DNA of 64,000 nt from Dialister succinatiphilus YIT 11850 (GCF_000242435.1 NZ_JH591187.1:594291-658290), one strand, 5' to 3'. Numbered from the stretch's first letter, positions 9,017 to 16,411 are shown. Notes: generated from the sequence alone by a model not told the origin. Numbers and translations are program-made.

Positions 9017-9815
9017 ATGTCTGCAGGAAATAAGGCTGATTAGATTCACATCATTTTATATATTACAAAAGAGTAGGTAAATGAAAGAGAAACGATAAAA
9101 ACAAGAGCAAAGTAATAAATATCGAAATGAATCTGCCATTTTATCAGGATATTATAAATTCTTATATTTATTAATAAAAAACTTTCATAGTTATTCACAC
9201 CAGAACAATCCTTCTTTTTCGAAACTGTGAATAACTGTATATTTAACCATTTTGATTAACTCTAAAAGAATATTCTTCATTTCCTATGTTTCAAAGAAAT
9301 TTTTCCAAACTGGCAGTATATAGCGGTTTGCAGCGTAATGGATAATGCCAGCTAATGAAAAAACTGCAAGTTCCGATAATTTCAGCGGAAATAAAACTAG
9401 AAAGCCTCCATGCGGTAAATGAAAAATTATACAAAACTCACGCATAATATTAGAGAGTTCTATACCCCCGATACCGTGATATATACCCTATAAATACAGT
9501 ATATTTGACAGTTGTACCTTGCGTTTGGTCCTTTACATTTTTTTACAAATCAAGTATGCTATTGTTAACGAATAAAGCCACTGTATTATATGGGGATATT
9601 AATACAGACTTTATCACTTTCGGATAAGAAATATTTCCACTTCCAGGGAAGTTTGGGTATATGGTGCCCTCCTCCAGCGCGGCTGTTTTTCCTGCAGTAT
9701 ACACTGTGCTTTGCCTGAAATGAAATATTTCCGAACAGGCGTTACAGTTTTCCTCTCGGTAGAAAGGAATCGGGTCGACGAGGGAAGGGAGTCCCTCACA
9801 ATAGGAGGAGCAGGA
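9017..9815. other. AT-rich gene-free stretch
   Basis: About 800 bases, clearly richer in A and T than the flanks, with no supported gene. Visible elements are: an 11-bp inverted repeat (9189-9199 and 9226-9236) whose arms contain TTATTCACA, which matches the DnaA-box consensus; a promoter candidate at 9532-9560; two copies of the palindrome GAAATATTTC (9628-9637 and 9722-9731); and a GAGGGA/TCCCTC hairpin near 9780-9797 just before the small ORF. The composition suggests acquired DNA. Confidence 0.5.
9532..9560 (+). promoter_or_regulatory. Candidate sigma-A promoter for the 9.8-11.0 kb unit
   Basis: TTTACA (9532-9537) and TATGCT (9555-9560) are separated by 17 bases. They match 5 of 6 and 4 of 6 consensus bases. 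The promoter would give a leader of about 250 bases before the small ORF at 9816. Confidence 0.45.
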
Positions 9816-9941
9816 ATGATATGTGTAATTGTCAGAAAAGTGAGATGGTTTATCAAAAAAAGCAATGACATGATGAATAGGGGGGACTTGTTCGATTTTA
9901 TCATCATTGTTTATTTTTTAAGAGGTCTAAATAATGAATAA
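9816..9941 (+). CDS. Small hypothetical protein, 41 aa, with hydrophobic C-terminal segment
   Basis: Not recognised. A basic N-terminal half (VRKVRWFIKKS) is followed by a hydrophobic stretch FDFIIIVYFL. AGGAGG at 9803-9808 lies 7 bases before the ATG, which is the main support for translation. The frame overlaps the start of the 363-aa gene by 8 bases, so the two are likely translationally coupled. It could be a small membrane-associated protein or merely a leader peptide. An upstream in-frame ATG at 9711 has no ribosome-binding site. Confidence 0.45.
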   Translation: MICVIVRKVRWFIKKSNDMMNRGDLFDFIIIVYFLRGLNNE

Positions 9942-11025
9942 TAATATCAGAAAACTGCGATGTGTCATTCCGGACCGCACCGCAGGCAAATATCCAAGGT
10001 TACTTTCTTTATTTGACAATAATGAGGCCATGACACCGGAGTATAGCTCCATGACAACCTTTTTGAATCATCTCATCGGTGACATGGAATCACAGGGAAT
10101 TTCAGTGGAGCGTTTTTCTCTGTTCAATACAAGCCGCGGCATTGCATATAAATTCTCGGATGGCCTCCTGCTGGTGCCCGTTCCTGTATACCAGAAAGGC
10201 GGAACAGGACTCTTTTCTTTCCATGATATTGAATCCGTTTTCAAAGACGTGGATGGCTGCGGCACCATCCAGCTCTATCAGCTGCAGGGGCAGAAGAAGC
10301 CTATGCTGATTCACACCGCCTGTAGTAGGGACGCTATTATGAAGCGGCTTGACTGTGCACTTGAAATTGCAGGCAACAGAAGCCCCGTGCATGCATGGGT
10401 TTATAATCCTGATGTGCAGGCCATGACAGATCGTCTTTCCACGGAAACCTATGGAGAGCCTCTTTGTGTATATTCCCCGGAAGCGGAAATTTCAGCAGAG
10501 GATATAGCCCGTAACCTTTCTGGAAAACCAAAGGCAGAACAGGCCAGAATCCTTGCAAATGTAATCCAGTCTCTGGGGTGGAATGCGCTGCAGTCTGATG
10601 AACGGAAACAATTTGTTCGTATGGTTGTGGATAAGGCCTTCCATGTGACAGCTGCGGCGGACATGGCAGCTATCGCATCACAGATTGATGAGGACTCTGC
10701 AGGAGATAAGAAAGAGGCTGAAAAGAGTTCCCATTCGCCAGAGCAGAAGAACGTATCTCTGCCGGAGTGGGAGAATCGGCTTATTTGGCAGCGGGATACA
10801 GAGACAGGACGGTCCTGCTCTCTTGAAAAAGCACGGGACTCTATGGAAAGGGATGATAGTGCATTTCGTTCCTGTTGGAGAAACATTATCTCCTACTTGA
10901 AGGGTAATGTGGTTGAAACCACGGAGGATACTTTCATTTCATCTGAGTACCATTATAAGATACCCTTATTCAGAAAAGATACGATTTCATCCGATGACGA
11001 CGCAGTTTCATCGGATGACAAATAA
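9934..11025 (+). CDS. Hypothetical protein, 363 aa, family not recognised
   Basis: No known domain was identified. The N-terminal two thirds (residues 1-210) look like a folded alpha/beta protein with strands such as GLLLVPVPVY. Residues 160-225 are helical (ISAEDIARNL, then KAEQARILANVIQSLGW). About 235-270 is Lys/Glu/Ser-rich and probably disordered, and the C-terminus ends in two SSDDDA/SSDDK-like acidic repeats. There is no signal peptide or membrane segment. AGAGGT lies about 8 bases before the ATG. A strong terminator follows 12 bases after the stop. The gene sits between a sigma-factor unit and a BrxL-like gene in a region with defence remnants, so a role in a mobile or defence module is possible but unproven. 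Confidence 0.7.
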   Translation: MNNNIRKLRCVIPDRTAGKYPRLLSLFDNNEAMTPEYSSMTTFLNHLIGDMESQGISVERFSLFNTSRGIAYKFSDGLLLVPVPVYQKGGTGLFSFHDIESVFKDVDGCGTIQLYQLQGQKKPMLIHTACSRDAIMKRLDCALEIAGNRSPVHAWVYNPDVQAMTDRLSTETYGEPLCVYSPEAEISAEDIARNLSGKPKAEQARILANVIQSLGWNALQSDERKQFVRMVVDKAFHVTAAADMAAIASQIDEDSAGDKKEAEKSSHSPEQKNVSLPEWENRLIWQRDTETGRSCSLEKARDSMERDDSAFRSCWRNIISYLKGNVVETTEDTFISSEYHYKIPLFRKDTISSDDDAVSSDDK

Positions 11026-11037
11026 GGAAGTTATTGA

Positions 11038-11064
11038 GGCTCTGCCGAAAGGCAGGGCCTTTTT
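11038..11064 (+). terminator. Intrinsic terminator after the 363-aa gene
   Basis: Arms GGCTCTGCC and GGCAGGGCC around a GAAA loop, then five T. It separates this gene from the BrxL-like gene. Confidence 0.88.
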
Positions 11065-11208
11065 AGCTGTAGAAACAGCTTCTCTTAATACCATGGCGAC
11101 TACAGTGAAGAGGGGTAATTTTCCGGATGAAAGCAGCCGACGGCTGCTTTACAAGAAAAGGTGGAATGTAAATTTTAGATGTAAAATGAAAGGGGACGCC
11201 TTGAAAAT

Positions 11209-12684
11209 GTGGCAGGCGTAGAAACCTGTTCACAGGATGCCAAAGCCCGCTTAAGGGAACGGGAGCTTCTCCTTTGCCGCATGGTGCCGCTGGTGGAAAA
11301 CAATTTCAACTACTGTGAGCTGGGCCCCCGGAGTACAGGAAAATCCCATCTCAATAAGGAAGTGTCGCCGAACAGTATCCTTGTATCCGGCGGTCAGACC
11401 ACGGTGGCGAATCTTTTCTATAATATGGCCAGTAAGCAGATAGGCCTGGTGGGCCTGTGGGACTGCGTGGCCTTCGATGAGGTGGCGGGCATCCATTTCA
11501 AGGACCACGATGGCATTCAGATCATGAAGGACTATATGGCCTCCGGTTCCTTCTCCCGGGGCAAGGAGGAAAAGTCTGCCTCGGCGTCCATGGTTTTCGT
11601 AGGGAATATCAACCAGAGCGTGGAGTCCCTGCTAAAGACGTCCAGCCTTTTTGCCCCCTTCCCTCCGGAAATGGGGGAGGACACAGCCTTTCTGGACCGT
11701 ATGCACTGCTATGTGCCGGGTTGGGAAATATCCAAATTTCGGCCAGAACATTTCACCGACAGTTACGGCTTCATCACCGACTACCTGGCGGAGGTGATGC
11801 GGGAGCTTCGGAAAGTGGAACTGGGCGATGAAATGGACCGGTATTTTCACCTTGGCAGCAACCTGAACCAGCGCGACACTATCGCTGTAAGAAAGATGGT
11901 GGACGGCCTCATGAAGCTCATGTATCCCGACGGCCGTTTCACAAAGGATGAAGTGGAGAATATACTGAAACTATCTCTGGAAATGCGGCGCCGCGTCAAG
12001 GAACAGCTGAAGAAAATCGGGGGCATGGAATTCTACGATGTAAATTTCTCTTACATTGACAACGACAGCTTTGAAGAAAAGTACGTCAGCGTGCCGGAGC
12101 AGGGGAGCGGCAGCCTCATCCCCGACGGTATAGTAAGCCCCGGACAGGTCTACACCATCGGCACCTCCGCCGACGGCCGCATAGGCTGCTACCGTCTGGA
12201 ATCCCAGATACTTGAGGGAAACGGGAAATTTGAAAAGACAGGCCTTGGCAGCGGCCACGAAGCCAAAGAAGCGGCCAATACCGCCTTCAACTACCTCAAA
12301 GCTAATGGAAAGCGTATCAGCGGTGCCATTTCCACGGACACCAAAAACTTTATCATCAATTACCAGGACCTGAACGGCATAGGCATGACCAGCACCCTGA
12401 CCCTGCCCACACTGATTTCCCTTTCCTCCATCGCTTTGGGAAAACCGGTCATCAGCTCCGCCGCCGTCATAGGCGAAATCAGCATAGGCGGCTCCATCAC
12501 CCGCCCCGAAAACCTGGCGGACATGCTGCAGGTGGCTTTAAACAGCGGCGCCAGAAAAATCATCCTCCCCATTACCAGCGCCGCCGATCTTTCCACGGTA
12601 CCGCCGGAACTTATAGGCAGTTTCTCCCTGGTGTTTTATAAGACAGCGGAAGACGCGGTGTATAAAGCACTGGGCGTGGAATAG
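11209..12684 (+). CDS. BrxL-like AAA+ protein with Lon-type C-terminal domain, N-terminally truncated
   Basis: A 491-aa protein that matches the BREX protein BrxL from about residue 12 onward: RMVPLVENNFNYCELGPRS, Walker A GPRSTGKS (39-46), Walker B with VAFDEV, the FVGNINQS segment, and a C-terminal Lon-like domain (about 340-491) containing GEISIGGSI and ILPITSAADL. Full-length BrxL is close to 690 aa, so about 200 N-terminal residues are missing. GTG 11209 has no convincing ribosome-binding site, and a stop lies in frame at 11182. By eye, the Lon catalytic lysine position is not occupied, which agrees with reports that BrxL acts on DNA rather than as a protease. No other BREX gene is present, so this is probably a decaying orphan; a functional solo protein is the alternative. 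Confidence 0.8.
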   Translation: MAGVETCSQDAKARLRERELLLCRMVPLVENNFNYCELGPRSTGKSHLNKEVSPNSILVSGGQTTVANLFYNMASKQIGLVGLWDCVAFDEVAGIHFKDHDGIQIMKDYMASGSFSRGKEEKSASASMVFVGNINQSVESLLKTSSLFAPFPPEMGEDTAFLDRMHCYVPGWEISKFRPEHFTDSYGFITDYLAEVMRELRKVELGDEMDRYFHLGSNLNQRDTIAVRKMVDGLMKLMYPDGRFTKDEVENILKLSLEMRRRVKEQLKKIGGMEFYDVNFSYIDNDSFEEKYVSVPEQGSGSLIPDGIVSPGQVYTIGTSADGRIGCYRLESQILEGNGKFEKTGLGSGHEAKEAANTAFNYLKANGKRISGAISTDTKNFIINYQDLNGIGMTSTLTLPTLISLSSIALGKPVISSAAVIGEISIGGSITRPENLADMLQVALNSGARKIILPITSAADLSTVPPELIGSFSLVFYKTAEDAVYKALGVE

Positions 12685-12704
12685 GGAAGTGGAAAGGGGA
12701 TAAG

Positions 12705-12750
12705 AAAAAGGCAGTGAGGAAATAGAAAATCATTTCCTCATTGCCTTTTT
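12705..12750 (+). terminator. Intrinsic terminator after the BrxL-like gene
   Basis: A long hairpin: GGCAGTGAGGAAAT (12710-12723) pairs with ATTTCCTCATTGCC (12732-12745), flanked by an A-run and a T-run, so it could work on both strands. Confidence 0.9.
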
Positions 12751-12844
12751 GAGTTGTTCACAGGAAGTGGTCAATGGGGGAGTATCGGGAGGCTGCTTAG
12801 TAAATCATATTTCATTCCTTTCAGCTGCCCTGATGTCATTTTCA

Positions 12845-13253
12845 TTATAGAAGTACCTCCAGATATTGACGGATGAATGTGTCCACATGGAAAAGGGGAG
12901 CGTAGGTCATGAGCCGGTTCAGGTCCTTGTCGGGGCGGGATATGTAATTTTTAAGGGCGGCCTGTAAATCCTGAATTTCAAAGGAGCTGCGGCTTCTGAC
13001 CAGGTCGCAGATGGTTCTTTCAAGGTCGTAAACAGGTATGAGGTGGTTAAGGAAGCACTGATTAATTTATAGAGCTTTCTTTTATAAGAATTTTTATGCA
13101 CTGTTTCGTCATGAGCTTCCTTAAATAGCTCGCTATTCGCGTCAGCCCATTCCTCGCATTGCATAAAAATTCAAGAATAAAAGCAAACAATGATTTAATC
13201 AGCGCTTCCTTAAAGGAGTTCCTGTATTCCATGCGTCCCAGGGATAGGAGGTC
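12845..13253 (-). pseudogene. AbiEi-family antitoxin remnant, interrupted by a MITE
   Basis: Read on the minus strand, the part ending at 12845 gives VYDLERTICDLVRSRSSF and finishes with IRQYLEVLL, the typical C-terminus of AbiEi-type antitoxins (type IV toxin-antitoxin systems, phage-abortive infection). A 159-bp MITE (13051-13209) splits the frame. Removing the MITE and one TTAA copy restores a continuous reading MEYRNSFNHLIPVYDLERT, which shows that the insertion was into this gene. Upstream of 13253 the frame is closed by a stop, and the DNA-binding N-terminal domain is missing, so the gene was already or is now broken. No AbiEii toxin gene follows; the stretch 12751-12844 has no frame of note. 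Confidence 0.7.
13051..13209. mobile_element. 159-bp MITE with TTAA target duplication
   Basis: The ends are inverted: GGAAGCACTGATTAA at the left and its near-complement TTAATCAGCGCTTCC at the right. A second paired block occurs further in (ATTTTTATGCA near 13090 and TGCATAAAAAT near 13160). TTAA is duplicated directly at both borders (13047-13050 and 13210-13213). The element is too short to encode a transposase, so it needs one in trans. The TIR start and the 4-base target recall IS5-type elements, but that is a guess. No second copy was seen in the window. Confidence 0.8.
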
Positions 13254-13273
13254 CTAGCGCAAGGAGGTCCTAG
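13242..13273. repeat. 16-bp direct duplication
   Basis: AGGAGGTCCTAGCGCA occurs twice in tandem just beyond the broken AbiEi remnant. This is probably a slippage or repair scar at the point where the remnant's frame closes. Confidence 0.65.
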
Positions 13274-13539
13274 CGCAAAAGATAGAAATTTATTTATAAG
13301 TTTTACTTGCAATCCGGATGGCAGGCGTTTATAAAATAGATAAAGAAAGACGTCAGAACCTTCGCCCGTTTCGGTGGGGGGCTGGCGCCTTTTCTTTTTT
13401 TATAGAGCTTTTCTATTGGGAAAAAAACGTAGTTTCCATCGGGCCCGATGATTACGCACCGGCGGAGAGGGAATAGCGTAAGGATTAGTATCTTGTAGCC
13501 GGTAGCTTGCAGCTAGTTGCTGGGAGTGCCTTACGGCGC

Positions 13540-13783
13540 GATCGAGACCGGGACCGGGGCGCCTGGCAGCGGACTACCTCACTGTCATTTCGACCGTAAC
13601 GCAGTGGAGTGGAGAAATCTCACTGCAAATTGGTGCAGGCCGCATTACGGTGGGAGATCTCTCAGCTCAGAGTATCAATGGAGCTCTGATACTTTTTTCC
13701 TCATACCGGTTCAGAGCTCCGCTCGAGATGACGTGTGAGGCGGCGCGGCCGGGATCGGAATCGGGATCGGGACCGGAACCGGG
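13540..13783. repeat. Intergenic repeat block with inverted CATTTCGACC-type modules and a hexamer array
   Basis: A module starting GTCATTTCGACC (13583 on) and containing GCAGTGGAGTGGAGAAATCTC is followed by a partly inverted relative ending near 13735 (GAGCTCCGCTCGAGATGAC). GGGATC/GGGACC-type hexamers repeat five times at 13751-13783, and a related GGGACC run occurs at about 13549. Similar GGGATC runs stand at 21.61 and 25.43 kb. No gene was seen. Confidence 0.65.
13671..13698 (+). terminator. Terminator-like hairpin inside the repeat block
   Basis: AGTATCA (13671-13677) pairs with TGATACT (13687-13693) and is followed by a run of six T. No gene ends nearby, so its role is unclear. Confidence 0.4.
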
Positions 13784-13849
13784 CTTTCCCTTGAAGCGGT
13801 GGAAAAGATGAAGGAGAGCATGGAATAAAAACTGTAAGCTGCATAGATA

Positions 13850-13894
13850 AAAAGAGCTGTGAGGAAATGTCATTTATTTCTTCACAGCTCTTTT
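13850..13894. terminator. Bidirectional terminator downstream of the XRE gene
   Basis: AGAGCTGTGAGGAAAT pairs with ATTTCTTCACAGCTCT, with A- and T-runs outside. It lies 42 bases past the stop of the minus-strand antitoxin gene and would end that operon. Confidence 0.85.
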
Positions 13895-13935
13895 GTGGTC
13901 ATCCAGGACTAAGGGGCCGGGATGTTTTTTGCATG

Positions 13936-14211
13936 TCATGCAGTGGCGACTGTCAATTTTAAATCAAGGACCTGCATTAGTTTGATGAGGGTGTCCAGCT
14001 TAGGCGTTGTTTTGAGGGCCTCAATGCGGGCCACGGAGGACTGGGGGATGCCGCAGCGCTCAGCCAGAGCGCGCTGGCTCATTCCAAGTTCCTGTCTCCT
14101 TCCAATGATGGAGGAAACGATAGCACTGACTTCTTCGATTTCTTCCATGTTTCTCTTTTCATCTTTGCTGATGGACTTGACATGGTTTTTATAATCTTCC
14201 CAGGTTCTCAT
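13936..14211 (-). CDS. XRE/HigA-type helix-turn-helix antitoxin
   Basis: A 91-aa protein with a C-terminal Cro/C1-type helix-turn-helix: IGRRQELGMSQRALAERCGI, then PQSSVARIEALKTTPKLDTL. The N-terminal 35 residues are charged and helical (EDYKNHVKSISKDEK). This layout is typical of HigA-like antitoxins that bind the toxin and repress the operon. The start is set at 14211 because AGGAGGAAG lies about 4-6 bases before that ATG; a longer frame from 14235 begins inside the ribosome-binding site. The putative toxin gene is upstream, 41 bases away, in the same transcript. Confidence 0.85.
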   Translation of the reverse strand: MRTWEDYKNHVKSISKDEKRNMEEIEEVSAIVSSIIGRRQELGMSQRALAERCGIPQSSVARIEALKTTPKLDTLIKLMQVLDLKLTVATA

Positions 14212-14252
14212 GACTCTTCCTCCTTTTGGCATCATCGGCCACTTTGCGCAGG

Positions 14253-14522
14253 TTAAGCATTTCTCAACCGTACCTCCTTTATGTCTTTCAAAAATGTGTC
14301 GGGGGAAATATATAAGTCTTTGAGGATAGGAATCAGGTCAATATATTCCTCTTCACTTTCTTTATTATGCCTGTACTTGGCCATGACTACCAGGTAACCA
14401 TGGTCCCATTCTTTGATGGAAGTATAGCGTTCCAGTGAGTAGGGGGCTTTGAAACGGATCGTGTAGGGACCGTATTTGAATATGGTATAGTTCTTATCGT
14501 TACTTAAGTAAGCACATTCCAT
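14253..14522 (-). CDS. Putative toxin partner of the XRE antitoxin
   Basis: An 89-aa protein starting MECAYLSNDKNYTIFKYGPY, with a beta-rich N-terminal half and a helical C-terminus (IDLIPILKDLYISPDTF). I do not recognise a named toxin fold; the sequence lacks obvious RelE/HigB catalytic residues. Toxin identity is inferred from size, from its place before an XRE antitoxin, and from the shared promoter. GGGAGGTG precedes ATG 14522 by about 7 bases, so the frame's earlier ATG at 14546 was rejected. It may be one of the uncharacterised families that travel with short XRE proteins. Confidence 0.65.
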   Translation of the reverse strand: MECAYLSNDKNYTIFKYGPYTIRFKAPYSLERYTSIKEWDHGYLVVMAKYRHNKESEEEYIDLIPILKDLYISPDTFLKDIKEVRLRNA

Positions 14523-14559
14523 TTTTGGCACCTCCCTTGGAAACATCGTCTTTGGCTAT

Positions 14560-14589
14560 ATTATACAAAATTACAGGGGATGTTGGGAA
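14560..14589 (-). promoter_or_regulatory. Promoter of the toxin-antitoxin operon
   Basis: On the minus strand, TTCCCA (14584-14589) and a perfect TATAAT (14560-14565) are 18 bases apart, with the start codon about 40 bases downstream. Confidence 0.6.
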
Positions 14590-14599
14590 TAGTAAGAAG

Positions 14600-15290
14600 A
14601 AACTGGATGGACACGCCCTGCGGGCGTGAGGGTTGACGGCCCGCTGGGCCGAGGGTTGCTAGTGGCTAGTGGCTGGTGGCTGGGAAAATCAGCCACGGTG
14701 CAAACCTTCCCGCTGACTGGTATTTAGTAGCGTTTCCCCTACTTACTGTTCTTACCAAGATCCTTCGCTTTGTGGAGACCCTGCAGAGGGTCTCCAAGTC
14801 AGCCGAAGTTGGCCCGAGAAGAACGATGGTGAGTTTCATTGGTATGTTTACCCTCGTACACCCTTTTGCCACTACGTGGCATTTCCCCTCAAGGGGAAAC
14901 GAGAAATTCAGAGGGGCCTTCCGATTGTCGGCTGACCGACCCTAGATGAGGATGAGGGCGGGAAGGTAGTCCCGTAACGCTGACTTTATAAGCATTGCCG
15001 CAGAGCGGCAATCCGCAACCCTCGGGGCCAAAGGCCCCGTCAAACTTAAGAACCCTTGGGCCCGAAAGGGCCCATCAATCCTAAGAACCTTTTTCCACAA
15101 CCCTTCTACACAACCTGCCGACGTAGTCGGCCCCAACCAGCGGCGCCGGCCGCGCCCCCTTTATACTGCGGCGAAGCCGCCACCACAACCTTCAGCCCGA
15201 AGGGCTGTCAAACTTAAGAACCTTCCGGCCACAGCCGGTCAATCTTAAGAACCTTCCCCGCCGAACCCTTCCGCTCCCGCAGGCCGTGTC
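14600..15290. repeat. Composite intergenic repeat, copy C, with long hairpin chain
   Basis: This begins with hairpins ACGCCC/GGGCGT and CGGCCC/GGGCCG in the GAC-stem-GAGGGTT form. A heptamer run of GCTAGTG/GCTGGTG units (14647-14675), a CTGACTGGTATTTAG module and a 9-bp stem hairpin GGAGACCCT/AGGGTCTCC (14774-14795) follow. The second half is a hairpin chain: ATTGCCGC/GCGGCAAT (14994-15012), CGGGGCC/GGCCCCG (15023-15039), TGGGCCC/GGGCCCA (15057-15074), GCCGAC/GTCGGC, GCGGC/GCCGC, AGCCC/GGGCT and CCGGC/GCCGG. Several are joined by GTCAAACTTAAGAACC-like linkers. The chain ends just before the M24 peptidase promoter. No ORF is supported. Confidence 0.8.
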
Positions 15291-15298
15291 AAAAAATC

Positions 15299-15327
15299 TA
15301 GACAAAAGGCCCAAGATACTGTATGAT
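15299..15327 (+). promoter_or_regulatory. Promoter for the M24 peptidase / efp cluster
   Basis: TAGACA (15299-15304), a 17-base spacer and TATGAT (15322-15327). Each element matches 5 of 6 consensus bases. It lies immediately after hairpin chain C. Confidence 0.65.
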
Positions 15328-15346
15328 TATAGGGTAATGGAAGAGA

Positions 15347-16411
15347 GTGATCTTTTTGATTGATAAACAAATGATTTCCAAATCCCTGTCCAAATGGGGC
15401 GTAGACGGCCTGTTTGTACAGAAGGATGAGAATTTACGGTACATCAGTGGATTCACCGGTTCTGACAGTTATCTTTTTGTGACGCCGGAGTCTTTTTATC
15501 TTCTGACTGATTCCCGGTATGTGGAGCAGGCGAAGGAGGAAGCGAAGGGGTTCACTGTGGTGGATTACAGGGGGAAGCTGGCGGAGACGCTGGCCCGTCT
15601 CTCCAGTTCCCACCATGTGAAGCGTCTGGGCATTGAGTCGGTTTTGTCTTACAGGATGTATCTTTCTTTTGATGAGACCATGCCGGATGTGGATTTTGAG
15701 TTCTGCCCGGTAGATGATGTGCGGCGCATCAAGTCGGATGAGGAGCTTTCTCTTTTGAAGAGGGCCTGTGAAATTTCCGATGAGGGATTTAAAAATACGA
15801 TTCCTTATATCCGCGCCGGTGTGACAGAACGGTATCTGCAGGCGGTGCTGGAGTGCGAGATGCTGAAGGCGGGGTCTGAGGGAAAGTCCTTTGATACCAT
15901 CGTGGCATCCGGCGAGCGGGGGGCTTATCCCCACGGCACGGCTACAGAGAAGGTCATCGAGAATGGGGACCTCATTACCTTTGATTTCGGCGCCATTTAT
16001 AAGGGATATCATTCCGATATTACAAGGACCGTGGCAGTGGGAGATATTTCCAGCCGCCAGCGTTTCCTTTACGATAAGGTTCTTGGCTGCAACGAGCATG
16101 TGGAAGGCCTTCTGAAGGCAGGCATCAGGGCCGATGAGGCCGATACGGCAGCCAGGGAGTATTTTAAGAAATGGGATCTGGATGCTTATTTCACCCATGC
16201 CCTGGGTCACAGTGTGGGCCTTGAGATTCATGAAGCCCCTGTGCTGGCCCAGAGGGACCATTCAGTTCTGGAAGTGAATATGACGGAAACTGTTGAACCG
16301 GGGGTCTATATCCCCGGCACCGGTGGAGTCCGTATCGAAGATACGGTTGTTATAAAGCAGGATGGCATTTCCATTCTGACTCAATTTCCCAAAAAATTTT
16401 TGCAAGTGTAG
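15347..16411 (+). CDS. M24 family metallopeptidase (Xaa-Pro aminopeptidase/dipeptidase type)
   Basis: A creatinase N-domain (residues 1-125, including ENLRYISGFTGSD) precedes a pita-bread catalytic domain. Metal ligands are visible in order: DFG and the following HSDITRT (two Asp), HALGHSVGLEIHE (His), ETVEPGVYIPG (Glu) and GGVRIEDT (Glu). It removes N-terminal residues next to proline in peptides in the cytoplasm. The start is uncertain: GTG 15347, TTG 15356 (best spaced from GGAAGAG at 15339) and ATG 15371 are all possible; the family alignment favours the last two. It lies 16 bases before efp, a common pairing in Bacillota. Confidence 0.9.
   Translation: MIFLIDKQMISKSLSKWGVDGLFVQKDENLRYISGFTGSDSYLFVTPESFYLLTDSRYVEQAKEEAKGFTVVDYRGKLAETLARLSSSHHVKRLGIESVLSYRMYLSFDETMPDVDFEFCPVDDVRRIKSDEELSLLKRACEISDEGFKNTIPYIRAGVTERYLQAVLECEMLKAGSEGKSFDTIVASGERGAYPHGTATEKVIENGDLITFDFGAIYKGYHSDITRTVAVGDISSRQRFLYDKVLGCNEHVEGLLKAGIRADEADTAAREYFKKWDLDAYFTHALGHSVGLEIHEAPVLAQRDHSVLEVNMTETVEPGVYIPGTGGVRIEDTVVIKQDGISILTQFPKKFLQV

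Noticed and set aside
9711-9815. Upstream extension of the 41-aa ORF to an ATG at 9711
   Set aside because: No ribosome-binding site at 9711, while AGGAGG stands directly before the ATG at 9816.
9000-14600. An intact prophage or integrative element
   Set aside because: No integrase, structural, relaxase or replication genes were found and no flanking attachment repeats were seen.
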